Below are positions 25,638-34,299 of a DNA stretch of 44,700 nt, piece by piece; the first letter of the stretch is position 1; each line of letters starts with the position of its first letter. The translations under genes and the position numbers were made by a program. The notes under the pieces are model-generated. The model worked only from the letters and a program-made list of their open reading frames with translations. It did not search any database and had not been told where the DNA came from. The stretch comes from an uncultured Bacillus sp. (lineage in GTDB: Bacteria; Bacillota; Bacilli; Bacillales_B; DSM-18226): the NCBI RefSeq assembly GCF_946478885.1, contig NZ_CAMLDX010000016.1, forward strand, positions 1 through 44,700, written 5' to 3'.

Positions 25638-27419
25638 ATGATAGATAAATACTATCCCGATGATAGATTTCGGGACTACAGCTGGAAGGGGCTACAAAAA
25701 GATATAGTTTCTGGGGTTATTGTCGGGATTATTGCCATCCCATTGGGAATGGCTTTTGCTATCGCATCTGGTGTTAAACCGGAGTATGGTATCTATACAA
25801 CGATTGTTGCCGGAATTCTCATTTCATTATTTGGTGGTTCAAAGTTTCAAATTGGCGGACCTACCGGCGCATTCATTCCTATCCTTTTTGGAATAGTGAT
25901 GTCATATGGCTACGAGAACCTTCTGGTAGCGGGTTTTATGGCAGGGATTATTCTAGTCCTAATGGGAGTTTTCAAGCTTGGCTCTCTCATTCAATATATT
26001 CCCCGCCCGGTTACAATCGGTTTTACAACCGGGATTGCCGTTACGATCTTTTTTGGACAAATTACTAATTTCCTGGGGTTAACAGGTGTTGAGAGCCAGG
26101 AAAGCTTTCTTGGCAGCATGGCGGAGATTTTTCGTCAGTTGTATACCGTTAATATGTACAGCATCTTAACAGCTGTAATTTGCCTAACGATTATTCTAGT
26201 AACTTCCAAGCTATTTCCTAAGATACCAGGCTCTCTGCTTGGACTGATTATTTCAACGATCATAGCTGCTGCCTTTTTCCCCGGCGAGGTAGCAACAATC
26301 GGTTCGGCATATGGAAAGATTCCAAATTCACTGCCTGAGTTATCATTTCCGGATTTCGATTTGGCGACAGTTAAAAATCTAATTGGCCCCGCCTTCGTCA
26401 TCGCACTTCTCGGGGGAATAGAGTCGCTTCTTTCAGCAGTGGTGGCAGACGGAATGACAAATAGTCGTCATAACAGTAATAAGGAGCTAATCGGACAGGG
26501 GATTGCCAACCTGGTGACCCCGTTATTTGGCGGGATTCCGGCAACGGGCGCTATTGCCAGAACGGCGACTAATATCAAAAATGGAGCAGTATCACCCATA
26601 TCAGGGGTAATTCACGGTCTAGTTGTTCTGCTCGTTTTATTCATCTTTGCCCCCTATGCATCACATATCCCGCTCGCCAGTCTGGCACCTGTGCTCATGA
26701 TTGTGGCTTGGAATATGAGTGAAAGACATGTTTTTTCTGATATACTTAAAACAAAAACCGCTGATTCAGCCGTGCTGGTAGTGACGTTCCTATTGACCGT
26801 ATTTGTGAACCTGACAACAGCTGTAGAGATCGGTCTTCTTCTTGCGGTCCTTTTATTTACCAAGAGAATGATCGATGTACAGGTCATAGCCAAGGCATTA
26901 CCTAACTTAAATAGTAAAAAGGTGGAGTCACAAATAGTCCAGGATGGTCATGATTGTCCGCAAATTACCATTTATAATGTAGAGGGACCATTATTTTTTG
27001 GGGTGGCGCAAACCTTTCAGCAGACGATCTTGGCTTCTATAGAACATCAACCAAAAGTACTGCTGCTAAGAATGGGAAGGGTTCCATTTATGGATATAAC
27101 CGGAGAGTCGTACTTATCCAGTATTGTGAAGGACTTTTCTAAGAATGGGATTATCCTTATTTCCGGCTTAAACAGTCAACCAAAGGAAATATTAAAGAGA
27201 ACGGGATTATACGATATAATCGGAGAAGAGAACTTTTTTGAGCATACCGGAGAGGCCATGAAATATGCCTTGGAAAATATTGAAAAAACAAAGTGTATGG
27301 GATGCAGTCACTTTGCTTTTCTTGAATGTTTGACCTTTTCTCAGGACACTGAAATCGTGCCTGAAGAGAAACAAGTTTATACTTCAATTAGTCATCAAAG
27401 GGACGTGACACCTGTATAA
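25638..27419 (+). CDS. SulP family inorganic anion transporter with C-terminal STAS domain
   Basis: SulP proteins carry sulfate, bicarbonate or related anions across the cytoplasmic membrane. The 593 residues hold about 12 helices (residues 15-430) with the N-terminal signature IPLGMAFAIASGVKPEYGIYTTIVAG and GGPTGAF, then a STAS domain (about 445-545, with VEGPLFFGVAQTF and LLLRMGRVPFMDITG). A short tail after the STAS domain has KCMGCSHFAFLEC, three cysteines that could bind metal or form disulfides. The start has AAGAAGG upstream. An ArsR-family gene follows at 131 bp in the same direction. The ion carried cannot be told from sequence. Confidence 0.88.
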   Translation: MIDKYYPDDRFRDYSWKGLQKDIVSGVIVGIIAIPLGMAFAIASGVKPEYGIYTTIVAGILISLFGGSKFQIGGPTGAFIPILFGIVMSYGYENLLVAGFMAGIILVLMGVFKLGSLIQYIPRPVTIGFTTGIAVTIFFGQITNFLGLTGVESQESFLGSMAEIFRQLYTVNMYSILTAVICLTIILVTSKLFPKIPGSLLGLIISTIIAAAFFPGEVATIGSAYGKIPNSLPELSFPDFDLATVKNLIGPAFVIALLGGIESLLSAVVADGMTNSRHNSNKELIGQGIANLVTPLFGGIPATGAIARTATNIKNGAVSPISGVIHGLVVLLVLFIFAPYASHIPLASLAPVLMIVAWNMSERHVFSDILKTKTADSAVLVVTFLLTVFVNLTTAVEIGLLLAVLLFTKRMIDVQVIAKALPNLNSKKVESQIVQDGHDCPQITIYNVEGPLFFGVAQTFQQTILASIEHQPKVLLLRMGRVPFMDITGESYLSSIVKDFSKNGIILISGLNSQPKEILKRTGLYDIIGEENFFEHTGEAMKYALENIEKTKCMGCSHFAFLECLTFSQDTEIVPEEKQVYTSISHQRDVTPV

Positions 27420-27550
27420 GATGAAGTTCCCATCGGCATGGAAATTCCTATCTTCGCTGATGGGTCTCTGCTATGGCCCTAAAAATGTGCAGTTTTGTCT
27501 GCATTCATCTTAAGGCGGGATAAGCGTCCTCTCTATAAGGAGATGGAGCC

Positions 27551-27898
27551 ATGAATCTTGAAATGCAGCAATTTAAAGCAGAGTTTTTTAAAGCTCTTTC
27601 CCACCCACTCCGAATAAAAATCTTAGAAGTACTTTCTGAGGGAGAAATGGGTGTAAATGAAATTCAAAACACTATCGGCAGCGAGGGTTCAGCTGTCTCC
27701 CAGCAGTTAATGATTTTACGCTCAAAGAATATTGTAGTGGGACAAAAGAATGGGAACCGAGTTATCTACTCACTGCGGGATCCGTTGATCATTGAACTTC
27801 TTCAGGTAGCAAAACAAATCTTCAACAACCACTTAGTTGATGCGATAAACATACTAGATAAATTCAATGAACAAGAAGAAAATTCCGCGGCCAAATAA
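27551..27898 (+). CDS. ArsR-family winged-helix transcriptional regulator
   Basis: A 115-residue repressor of the ArsR/SmtB fold: FKALSHPLRIKILEVL opens the DNA-binding domain, SEGSAVSQQLMILRSKNIVVGQKNGNRVIYSL is the recognition helix and wing. There are no cysteines at all, so it is unlikely to sense thiophilic metals or persulfide through cysteine. It may regulate the SulP gene just upstream, but no operator was identified. A GGAGATGGAG site precedes the ATG. Confidence 0.85.
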   Translation: MNLEMQQFKAEFFKALSHPLRIKILEVLSEGEMGVNEIQNTIGSEGSAVSQQLMILRSKNIVVGQKNGNRVIYSLRDPLIIELLQVAKQIFNNHLVDAINILDKFNEQEENSAAK

Positions 27899-27915
27899 TC
27901 CGTTTGTTGCGGGAT

Positions 27916-27961
27916 CAAAAACCGGTCAGTCTTAAGCAGCATACGCCTTTTAAGACTGACC
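27916..27961 (-). terminator. Terminator between convergent arsR-type and AIM24 genes
   Basis: A perfect 12-bp inverted repeat (GGTCAGTCTTAA / TTAAGACTGACC) is followed on the minus strand by GGTTTTTG. It lies about 110 bp behind the minus-strand gene at 28072 and 26 bp behind the plus-strand regulator. Confidence 0.6.
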
Positions 27962-28071
27962 TGTATGGTTGAGAATAATTATATAACCAGTTCGCTCATC
28001 AAGCCTGCCGAACCCTGCAGAATGGGGAAACCCCCTTCCTCAGCTTTCGCGCATGCGTTTGTTTCCTTGTA

Positions 28072-28863
28072 TTAGTCATCACTAAACATATTGAAAAGAT
28101 TGCCTATGCCGCTTTCTCCCTTCGAAGAGCCTCCACCCTGCGGTGCAGCGGCAAAGACACGGCTGGCAAGACGGCTGAATGGCAGGGATTGAATCCAAAC
28201 CGATCCGGGACCTCTTAATGTTGCAAAGAATAACCCTTCACCGCCGAATAATGCCGTTTTAACTCCCTTCACCATTTCAATATTATAATCAACATCCTTT
28301 GTCATCGCTACTAAGCAGCCGGTATCGACACGCAGCATTTCTCCCGGTGCGAGATCCTTTTTAATAATTGTCCCTCCGGCATGAACGAATGACATCCCGT
28401 CTCCTTCAAGCTTTTGCATAATAAAGCCCTCACCGCCAAAAAATCCGGTCCCAAGCTTTCGTTGGAATTCAACCCCTACAGATACTCCTTTTGCCGCGGC
28501 AAGGAAGGCATCCTTTTGACAAATCACCTTTCCGCCAAGCTCGCTTAAATCCATCGGGATAATTTTCCCCGGATATGGTGCGGCGAATGAAACATGCTTT
28601 TTGCCGCTTCCCCGATTAGTGAAAGTTGTCATGAACAGACTCTCGCCAGTCAGTACCCGTTTCCCGGCACTGAACAGCTTGCCCATCAAACCGCCTCCGC
28701 CTTCTCCAGAACCATCACCAAAGATCGTCTCCATTTCAATATGGTCGTCCATCATCATTAAGCTGCCCGCTTCTGCGATAACAGTTTCTCCTGGATCTAA
28801 TTCTACTTCAACAAATTGCATATCATCGCCGTAAACTTTATAATCGATTTCATGATTATTCAC
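28072..28863 (-). CDS. AIM24 / TIGR00266 family protein
   Basis: A 263-residue protein of the AIM24-like (TIGR00266) family, which has a glycine-rich beta-roll fold. Visible family features are the repeated short motifs [60 protein letters not shown] and [20 protein letters not shown]. No signal peptide or catalytic motif is seen; its biochemical role is unknown. The start is a GTG with AGGAGG eight bases upstream. It is transcribed alone. Confidence 0.86.
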   Translation of the reverse strand: MNNHEIDYKVYGDDMQFVEVELDPGETVIAEAGSLMMMDDHIEMETIFGDGSGEGGGGLMGKLFSAGKRVLTGESLFMTTFTNRGSGKKHVSFAAPYPGKIIPMDLSELGGKVICQKDAFLAAAKGVSVGVEFQRKLGTGFFGGEGFIMQKLEGDGMSFVHAGGTIIKKDLAPGEMLRVDTGCLVAMTKDVDYNIEMVKGVKTALFGGEGLFFATLRGPGSVWIQSLPFSRLASRVFAAAPQGGGSSKGESGIGNLFNMFSDD

Positions 28864-29606
28864 TATGTATTCCTCCTAATCATTAAAATGAAAAAAACTC
28901 TAAGTTTATCTTATCATGAACTCTTTTAGATCACCCCATAAACCTGTATTTTTTTGTTAATTTTAACGTTCACGCAACAATAGAACTAAATATCTAGGCC
29001 TGTTTTATCATCTGAATTTTTTACCAAGTGATTTATTTTTCATATCAGGATATAGTTTCTCCTATTTACCCTATACTTTGAATATATTTAACATTTTAGG
29101 TAAAATCACAAATTTTTCTTGTTTCCGATCTGATAAGGTGTAAACTGACAATAAAGGCATAATTACCTATTTTTTCATAATCAACAGGAACTATTTCCTG
29201 TATTTTTCCAAAGCTGCAGGTAATGTACCTAATGAAAAAAAGGGGGGAGATAGACTATCGTAATAGATTCGAACGATTCAGGAAAAAAGTAACATTATTA
29301 CCAAGTATTTTAATTGGAAATTGGCACAAAAGAAATGATATTCAAAGGATGAATGAAAGGGAATATTTGTTTTTTTAGGAGTCTGTTTTGCTCACCCTCA
29401 TATATTTTTGCAGTTTAATACTTTCTAATAGTAATGTTCTGTAGAGGACATATATTTTTGGAAGCGTTTTCTTATCGATGAATGCAACCATTTTTTTCGG
29501 GGTGAGGTTATCTGGAAGCAGTTCTTCTTTCATCGGGCGGGCCGTTGGAAGAAGATTAAGGCACAACAAGTTTAAAGACAAATCAAAACGAAAAGAGAGT
29601 GATAGC
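28864..29606. other. Long AT-rich region and leader before the first SLH gene
   Basis: About 740 bp hold no convincing gene. A 7-bp hairpin ACAGGAA / TTCCTGT with a CTAT loop and following ATTTTT (29184-29207) looks like a weak terminator or attenuator. Further on, GGGGGGAG (29242-29249) is followed by a hairpin with arms ATCGT and ACGAT (29257-29277). A similar GGGGAG-plus-hairpin arrangement occurs in the leader of the second SLH gene. Confidence 0.45.
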
Positions 29607-30962
29607 ATGAAGTCTTCAAGGAAACACAGCTTCTCGCGAATTGTTTGCTTACCTTTGTTAGTCATTTTTTTAATCCTTACACAGGCAGGTTTATCCAGCG
29701 CCGCATCCTATTCTGACGTAACCGAAAAACAATTTTTTTATAACGCGGTCGAGGAAGCTTCGTCCAAAGGCTATATTTTAGGCTATAGCGACGGAACGTT
29801 CAAACCATATGATACCTTATCACGCCTTCATGGTGTTTTGATTTTAAGCCGCGTATTAAATACAGATACAGATCACATTATAAAACCATTATTTACTGAT
29901 GTACCTTCAAGTTATATCCATTTCAAGGAGATTACCGGAATTGCCCGTGACGGCATTATTAAAGGATATTCCGACGGAACCTTTAGACGGTACGAGCCGT
30001 TGACACGCGGTCAAATGGCATTAGCTTTATATCGTACATTTGATTTCAGCCAGCATGAAACAAAGACCATTCCATTCAAAGATGTTCCCGATCCATATAA
30101 AGAAGCGGTAACCGCTTTATATTCTGCCGGTGTCACGATGGGAAAAGACAATACTGCCTTCGGAACCTATGATACCATTACCCGCGGTGAATTTGCGGTG
30201 CTCATCACCAACTCACTTAAAGCCAGCAAAAGAGAGCTTGCTGCTCCCGGAATCTCTTTCACGAGCCATAGCTTAGTCGGCAGTGTACTGGATCTATTGG
30301 ATCTAAAGACAGATTTAGTCACACGCTTCACCTTCAGTACAGATATTCATACTGGCGCGCATGTAGGAGATAAACTAGTCTATTCTATCTCTTCTGCCAA
30401 ACAGAATTACGAGAAAACGATTGTCCTAACACAGGCTGATCTTGATAAAGGCTTTGTTGACACGGTCATTGAAACAAGCGCATTACAAAATCTTATCGGT
30501 GGTTTAACTGGTGATTTACTAGGAGATGTGACTGGCGTATTAGGTGCATCTACCCCTGTTGAATCAGCAGGCTTACTGGATGGTCTTCTCGGTGGATTAC
30601 TGCCTGGTTTACCCGAACTTCCTGTATTGAATTTAGGCGACACCGTTACCGGAATCGTTACGGGTCTTGTCGGAACAATAACCAATCAAACTGCTCTAAT
30701 TGATACACTGCTCGGTTCTGACGATTTATTAGGTCTGCCGGTTACCGGGATTCTTAATGGTGTCGTTGAACTTGTAGACGGCGTTCTGGTCACCGTTGTC
30801 GATGGAGTCATTACTGATGTTGTCGGAGGCACGGTTGACGGTCTTCTTACCGGTTCCGAGTTAGTGACCATTTCTGTTCATTTAGAGGATAACGCAGCAA
30901 ATAAATCTCCGGAAAATATCCAAACATATCAATTTCAAATTACGAATATGCTAGGTTTATAA
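29607..30962 (+). CDS. SLH-domain cell-surface protein 1 with Gly-Leu-rich insert
   Basis: This 451-residue exported protein has a signal peptide (to about 33, ending GLSSAA) and three S-layer homology domains (about 35-205), which tie proteins to pyruvylated wall polymer in Firmicutes; the key motifs appear as LSRLHG, LTRGQM and ITRGEF. Then follows an Ig-like start (GISFTSHSLVGSVLDLLDL; GAHVGDKLVYSIS), a hydrophobic Gly/Leu/Val-rich stretch (about 300-410: LLDGLLGGLLPG and others) and a closing strand segment ending FQITNMLGL. The ATG at 29607 has GAGAGTG upstream and begins the signal peptide; a reading from 29478 adds a non-signal N-terminus. Paralogue of the gene at 31697. Confidence 0.88.
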   Translation: MKSSRKHSFSRIVCLPLLVIFLILTQAGLSSAASYSDVTEKQFFYNAVEEASSKGYILGYSDGTFKPYDTLSRLHGVLILSRVLNTDTDHIIKPLFTDVPSSYIHFKEITGIARDGIIKGYSDGTFRRYEPLTRGQMALALYRTFDFSQHETKTIPFKDVPDPYKEAVTALYSAGVTMGKDNTAFGTYDTITRGEFAVLITNSLKASKRELAAPGISFTSHSLVGSVLDLLDLKTDLVTRFTFSTDIHTGAHVGDKLVYSISSAKQNYEKTIVLTQADLDKGFVDTVIETSALQNLIGGLTGDLLGDVTGVLGASTPVESAGLLDGLLGGLLPGLPELPVLNLGDTVTGIVTGLVGTITNQTALIDTLLGSDDLLGLPVTGILNGVVELVDGVLVTVVDGVITDVVGGTVDGLLTGSELVTISVHLEDNAANKSPENIQTYQFQITNMLGL

Positions 30963-30997
30963 CACCTCATTTTTATCGGAAATATTCGTTTCGTAGA

Positions 30998-31028
30998 GGC
31001 AGGGTGCTTCATGATCACCCTGCCTTTT
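30998..31028 (+). terminator. Terminator behind SLH gene 1
   Basis: A perfect 9-bp stem GGCAGGGTG / CACCCTGCC is followed by TTTTAAT, 35 bp after the stop. The two SLH genes are therefore separate units. Confidence 0.8.
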
Positions 31029-31696
31029 AATATGCAAACTGGAATAATTCTTTTTGCTTGATTCAATATTTATACGTTTTAAAAAACAGATTGTATGCAT
31101 TAATATGCAAGTCTTATTCATGGATATTCATTTTTTACTTCAAAAATAAAGTCTATTCAAATAGAGTGATATTTATTACCTAATCCTCATTACTCATTAA
31201 ATAGTACTTATTTCATAGTGTTCCGTCGTTCACAATATTGTCAAATGCTTAACCTTCTAGAATATTGTTCGATTATTACTAAAATTTAATAGGTAAATAG
31301 ACTTATTTTTAAAATCTATTAATTATTTATACTTGTATATTAATTGTATTGGTATAAAATAGTTTTTAGGGGTACAGTTTCCTATTCAGGGAACAAAGGG
31401 GAGTAAATTCGTTGGACACGAATCATACTTTTGGAATATTCCTATTTTTACAAAGGGGATGATGAAGTCATCTAATGATAATGTATTTTCCGCATTTAAT
31501 TAGTATCTTACACGGTATAAGACAGGTTACTATTTTATACAATTCATAATTCATTCCAAAAATAGGTAATATTCCCTTAGCTGTAACTGTTTAATAGTTC
31601 ACTCCTATACCGTCGTGTTCGATAATGAGAACAAATAATCCCTGTTTTATAGAACACACGGCCCATTTCAAAATACTTATGAAAGCGAGCGAAAAC
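31029..31696. other. Long AT-rich region and leader before the second SLH gene
   Basis: About 670 bp without a convincing gene. TATAAA-like -10 sequences occur near 31352. A hairpin GTTTCC / GGGAAC (31377-31394) is followed by AAAGGGGAG (31396-31404) and a second hairpin with arms ATTCGT and ACGAAT and loop TGGAC (31407-31423). The order resembles that before the first SLH gene. None of the riboswitch classes I know fits. Confidence 0.45.
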
Positions 31697-33361
31697 ATGG
31701 TGAGTAAAAAGAAGCAATTCAAACGCATGGTCTTTATGCCATTGTTAATTGCAGTCCTAATCTTCACAGCTGCAGGTACATCCTTTGCCGCAACATTTAA
31801 AGATGTGCCAGACAACAGCATTTATTACAATGCAGTTGAAGAAGCATCAAGCAAGGGGTATGTTTTAGGTTATTCTGACGGTAACTTCCGTCCCGGGGAA
31901 ACATTATCACGTTTACATGGTGTATTGATTTTCAGCCGTATCCTGCATACTGAACAAGTGGATAAACAGTATTTCACGGATGTACCACCAAGCTACGTCC
32001 ATTATAAAACAATTTCCGGTATTGCCGACAAAGGTATTATTAACGGTTTCTCAGATGGTACTTTCAGACGCTATGAACCGTTAACTCGCGGACAAGTAGC
32101 TTTAGCCATTTACAAAACATTTGATTTCAGTGCATTTGATGGCAATGAGTCCAAAATGCCATTCACAGATGTTAAAGGCACAGCCTATGAAAAAGCAGTT
32201 TCTGCATTATACGCTGCTAAAGTAACAGCTGGAAAAAGCGAAACTACTTTTGGAACACATGATACTATCACAAGAGGACAGTTCCTTGTTCTATTATCCA
32301 AAGCAATGGAAGCCATCCATAAGGATAAAAAGCTTAAAAATGTTGATGTTAAAGTAAACAATAACCAAACAGCTACTGTTTATGGAGAAATTGAAGATTT
32401 CAAATTAGACGGTACAGAATTAGTTAACGTTAAGATTATTTCTAAGAAAGACAACAAGCAGTTAATCAATGTTGACGTAAAACCAGATGCTGCTCTTAAA
32501 TTCACTTACACAACTCCTATGTTAGCAAATGGCAACTACGAAGCTAAAGTCGGTATCGTAGGTAGCCAGCACATTGAAACATTACCGTTTACTATTGCTG
32601 ACACTACAGCACCAGGAGCACCTGGAATTTCATTCGTAGGCAAGAGTGTTGTTGGAGGAGTAGTTGATTTACTTGATTTACAAAATGACTTAACTACTCA
32701 TTTCACATATGGAACAAATGGTCCAACAGGAGCACAAGTAGGAGATACATTGAAATATAAAGTATACTCTGATAACGCTGTTGTTATGGACAAAGAAGTA
32801 CAACTTACTGCACAAGATATTTCTAACGGATATGTTCAAACAGTTATTAAAACAAATGCATTACGAAACCTACTCGGTTCATTATTAAGCTTAGATGAAA
32901 TCCTTGGCGGACTTGGATTATCAAGTGCTGATTTAACAGCTGAGCAAGCTGCTGCTTTAGAAAATGCCCTTGCTGCAAGCGAAGCTGATCCAAATTCAGT
33001 TCAAGCAGCTGGATTATTAGACGGTCTGCTTGGCGGATTATTAGGTGGCGGTTCTTCTGAAACTTCAAGTAGCGGCGGATTATTAGGCGGCTTACTTGGC
33101 GAAGACGGTCTTTTAGGCGGATTATTAGGCGGCTTGTTAGGTGCACCAGGTTCCGGTGATTTATTAGGTGGCGTTCTTAACGGCGTAGTTGGACTTGTTG
33201 ACGGCTTATTAGGTCTTGTGGTAGACGGTGTATTACAAGGGGTCTTTAATGGTGCTGAAAATGTAACAATCCAAGTACAATTAATTGACCAAGCTGGAAA
33301 TGAATCTAACATTAATACAGAAGTTTACAAATTCCAAGTAACAGATGTACTCGGACTATAA
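31697..33361 (+). CDS. SLH-domain cell-surface protein 2 with Gly-Leu-rich insert
   Basis: This 554-residue paralogue has the same plan: signal peptide (MVSKKKQFKR..., cleavage near TSFAA), three SLH domains (about 32-205; LSRLHG, LTRGQV, ITRGQF), then a beta-rich domain absent from paralogue 1 (about 212-305; VDVKVNNNQTATVYGEI, IADTTAPGAPG). After the Ig-like start GISFVGKSVVGGVVDLLDL comes a striking run of GGLLG repeats (about 435-515), then NVTIQVQLIDQAGNES and the ending FQVTDVLGL. The start at 31697 directly opens the signal peptide; its ribosome site (AGCGAGCG) is weak, and ATG at 31679 or GTG at 31700 are alternatives. A repeat element follows the stop at 21 bp. Confidence 0.88.
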   Translation: MVSKKKQFKRMVFMPLLIAVLIFTAAGTSFAATFKDVPDNSIYYNAVEEASSKGYVLGYSDGNFRPGETLSRLHGVLIFSRILHTEQVDKQYFTDVPPSYVHYKTISGIADKGIINGFSDGTFRRYEPLTRGQVALAIYKTFDFSAFDGNESKMPFTDVKGTAYEKAVSALYAAKVTAGKSETTFGTHDTITRGQFLVLLSKAMEAIHKDKKLKNVDVKVNNNQTATVYGEIEDFKLDGTELVNVKIISKKDNKQLINVDVKPDAALKFTYTTPMLANGNYEAKVGIVGSQHIETLPFTIADTTAPGAPGISFVGKSVVGGVVDLLDLQNDLTTHFTYGTNGPTGAQVGDTLKYKVYSDNAVVMDKEVQLTAQDISNGYVQTVIKTNALRNLLGSLLSLDEILGGLGLSSADLTAEQAAALENALAASEADPNSVQAAGLLDGLLGGLLGGGSSETSSSGGLLGGLLGEDGLLGGLLGGLLGAPGSGDLLGGVLNGVVGLVDGLLGLVVDGVLQGVFNGAENVTIQVQLIDQAGNESNINTEVYKFQVTDVLGL

Positions 33362-33381
33362 TCAATAGTACGAGCGACAAC

Positions 33382-33492
33382 AGAGCTGTCCTGAAAGCAA
33401 AGGGGCCAGGCACCACAATCTCGTATCACTTTGCTTAATCTGCAAAGGATATCGATCAATAGTGGATGCCTGACACCTTATGGGACAGCTCT
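33382..33492 (+). repeat. Interspersed GTGTCAGGCAC repeat, long form, copy 3
   Basis: About 111 bp with perfect 10-bp terminal arms AGAGCTGTCC / GGACAGCTCT, inner GGCCAGGCACC at the left and GTGGATGCCTGACACCTTATG at the right. The core CTCGTATCACTTTGC matches copy 1. It is followed by CTTCTTTTT and lies 21 bp after SLH gene 2, so it may act as that gene's terminator. Confidence 0.75.
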
Positions 33493-33602
33493 TCTTTTTA
33501 TACAGCAAAGCATATGCGCAGTGAATGAGCGGACGCTCGTTCATTAACGTTAATCATTCATTCAGAGTTATATTCTATATGATGGCTTTCCTTGATGGAC
33601 AA

Positions 33603-33633
33603 CAAAAAGGGGTGCCTTTATATCGGCGACCTT
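33603..33633 (-). terminator. Possible terminator of the Spo0E-like gene
   Basis: On the minus strand AAGGTCGCC and GGCACCCCTT form an imperfect stem followed by TTTTTG, 37 bp behind the Spo0E-like gene. The stem has mismatches. Confidence 0.4.
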
Positions 33634-33669
33634 ATCATTTTTATTTCTTATAGATTTATTCTAAGATGG

Positions 33670-33864
33670 CTAGTTTTTTTGGCATTTCTTCCTATTAATA
33701 CTGTTAAACTTTAAATATTTTTGATAGACCGTGATGTGTTTGTCTAATGTCTGACTGCAATGAAGGGTATCAAAACTATTTAATCCTGTTGTTTCAGCTG
33801 TTTCGATTAACTCTCTTCTAAGCTGATTGATTCTATCCTCTAATTTGTCGACCTTTACAAACAT
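33670..33864 (-). CDS. Spo0E-like aspartyl-phosphate phosphatase
   Basis: Spo0E-family proteins dephosphorylate Spo0A~P and so delay sporulation. This 64-residue protein has the two-helix pattern LEDRINQLRRELIETAETTGLNS and the signature SQTLD (37-41) followed by KHITVYQKY. An AAAGGAG site precedes the ATG. It stands alone. The family is clear from the signature and length; which phosphorelay protein it acts on is inferred from known members. Confidence 0.88.
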   Translation of the reverse strand: MFVKVDKLEDRINQLRRELIETAETTGLNSFDTLHCSQTLDKHITVYQKYLKFNSINRKKCQKN

Positions 33865-34299
33865 ACGAAAACTCCTTTAATCATCCAAGATCAGAAACCA
33901 AGTGATTGCTCATTGTGTAGCATACTAGCAATATTATGCAACAAAACGCTCTTTTTTAAAACACCTATGACAAAACTTCCTATAAAATGACATATGTTTT
34001 TTTATTGCTTAAAAGTGCATTAAAACTAGATAGTATGCGGTTATATTCATTGTCTATTTTCCATCAACAGAAGAGGACAACTTCCGCACACCTTATCACT
34101 CGATGAGATTTATATATTAATAAGGAAGAAAATAGATGAACAGCATGTGATTTTCCCCATTTTTCTTCATTAAATAAATGACTCCTTAACTCACTGCAAG
34201 TTTAAAATATCTACACTTATCTTTCTATTAGTGCTAAAATAATTAGAAATAAAAAAATTGATGCAAAATAGAATTTTTTAAAAAATGGGGGTAATTGTA
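33865..34299. other. Region upstream of ilvD with a possible CodY site
   Basis: AT-rich and without a convincing gene. No T-box leader is seen. AATTTTTTAAAAAAT (34272-34286) matches the CodY consensus AATTTTCWGAAAATT with three mismatches and overlaps the ilvD ribosome site. In so AT-rich a context this is weak evidence. Confidence 0.3.

Noticed and set aside
27424..27470. Hairpin CCCATCGGC / GCTGATGGG between sulP and the ArsR gene as terminator
   Set aside because: A mismatch in the stem and no T run after it.
31396..31430. AAAGGGGAG in the second SLH leader taken as a yybP-ykoY (Mn2+) riboswitch start
   Set aside because: The other conserved blocks of that class are missing downstream.
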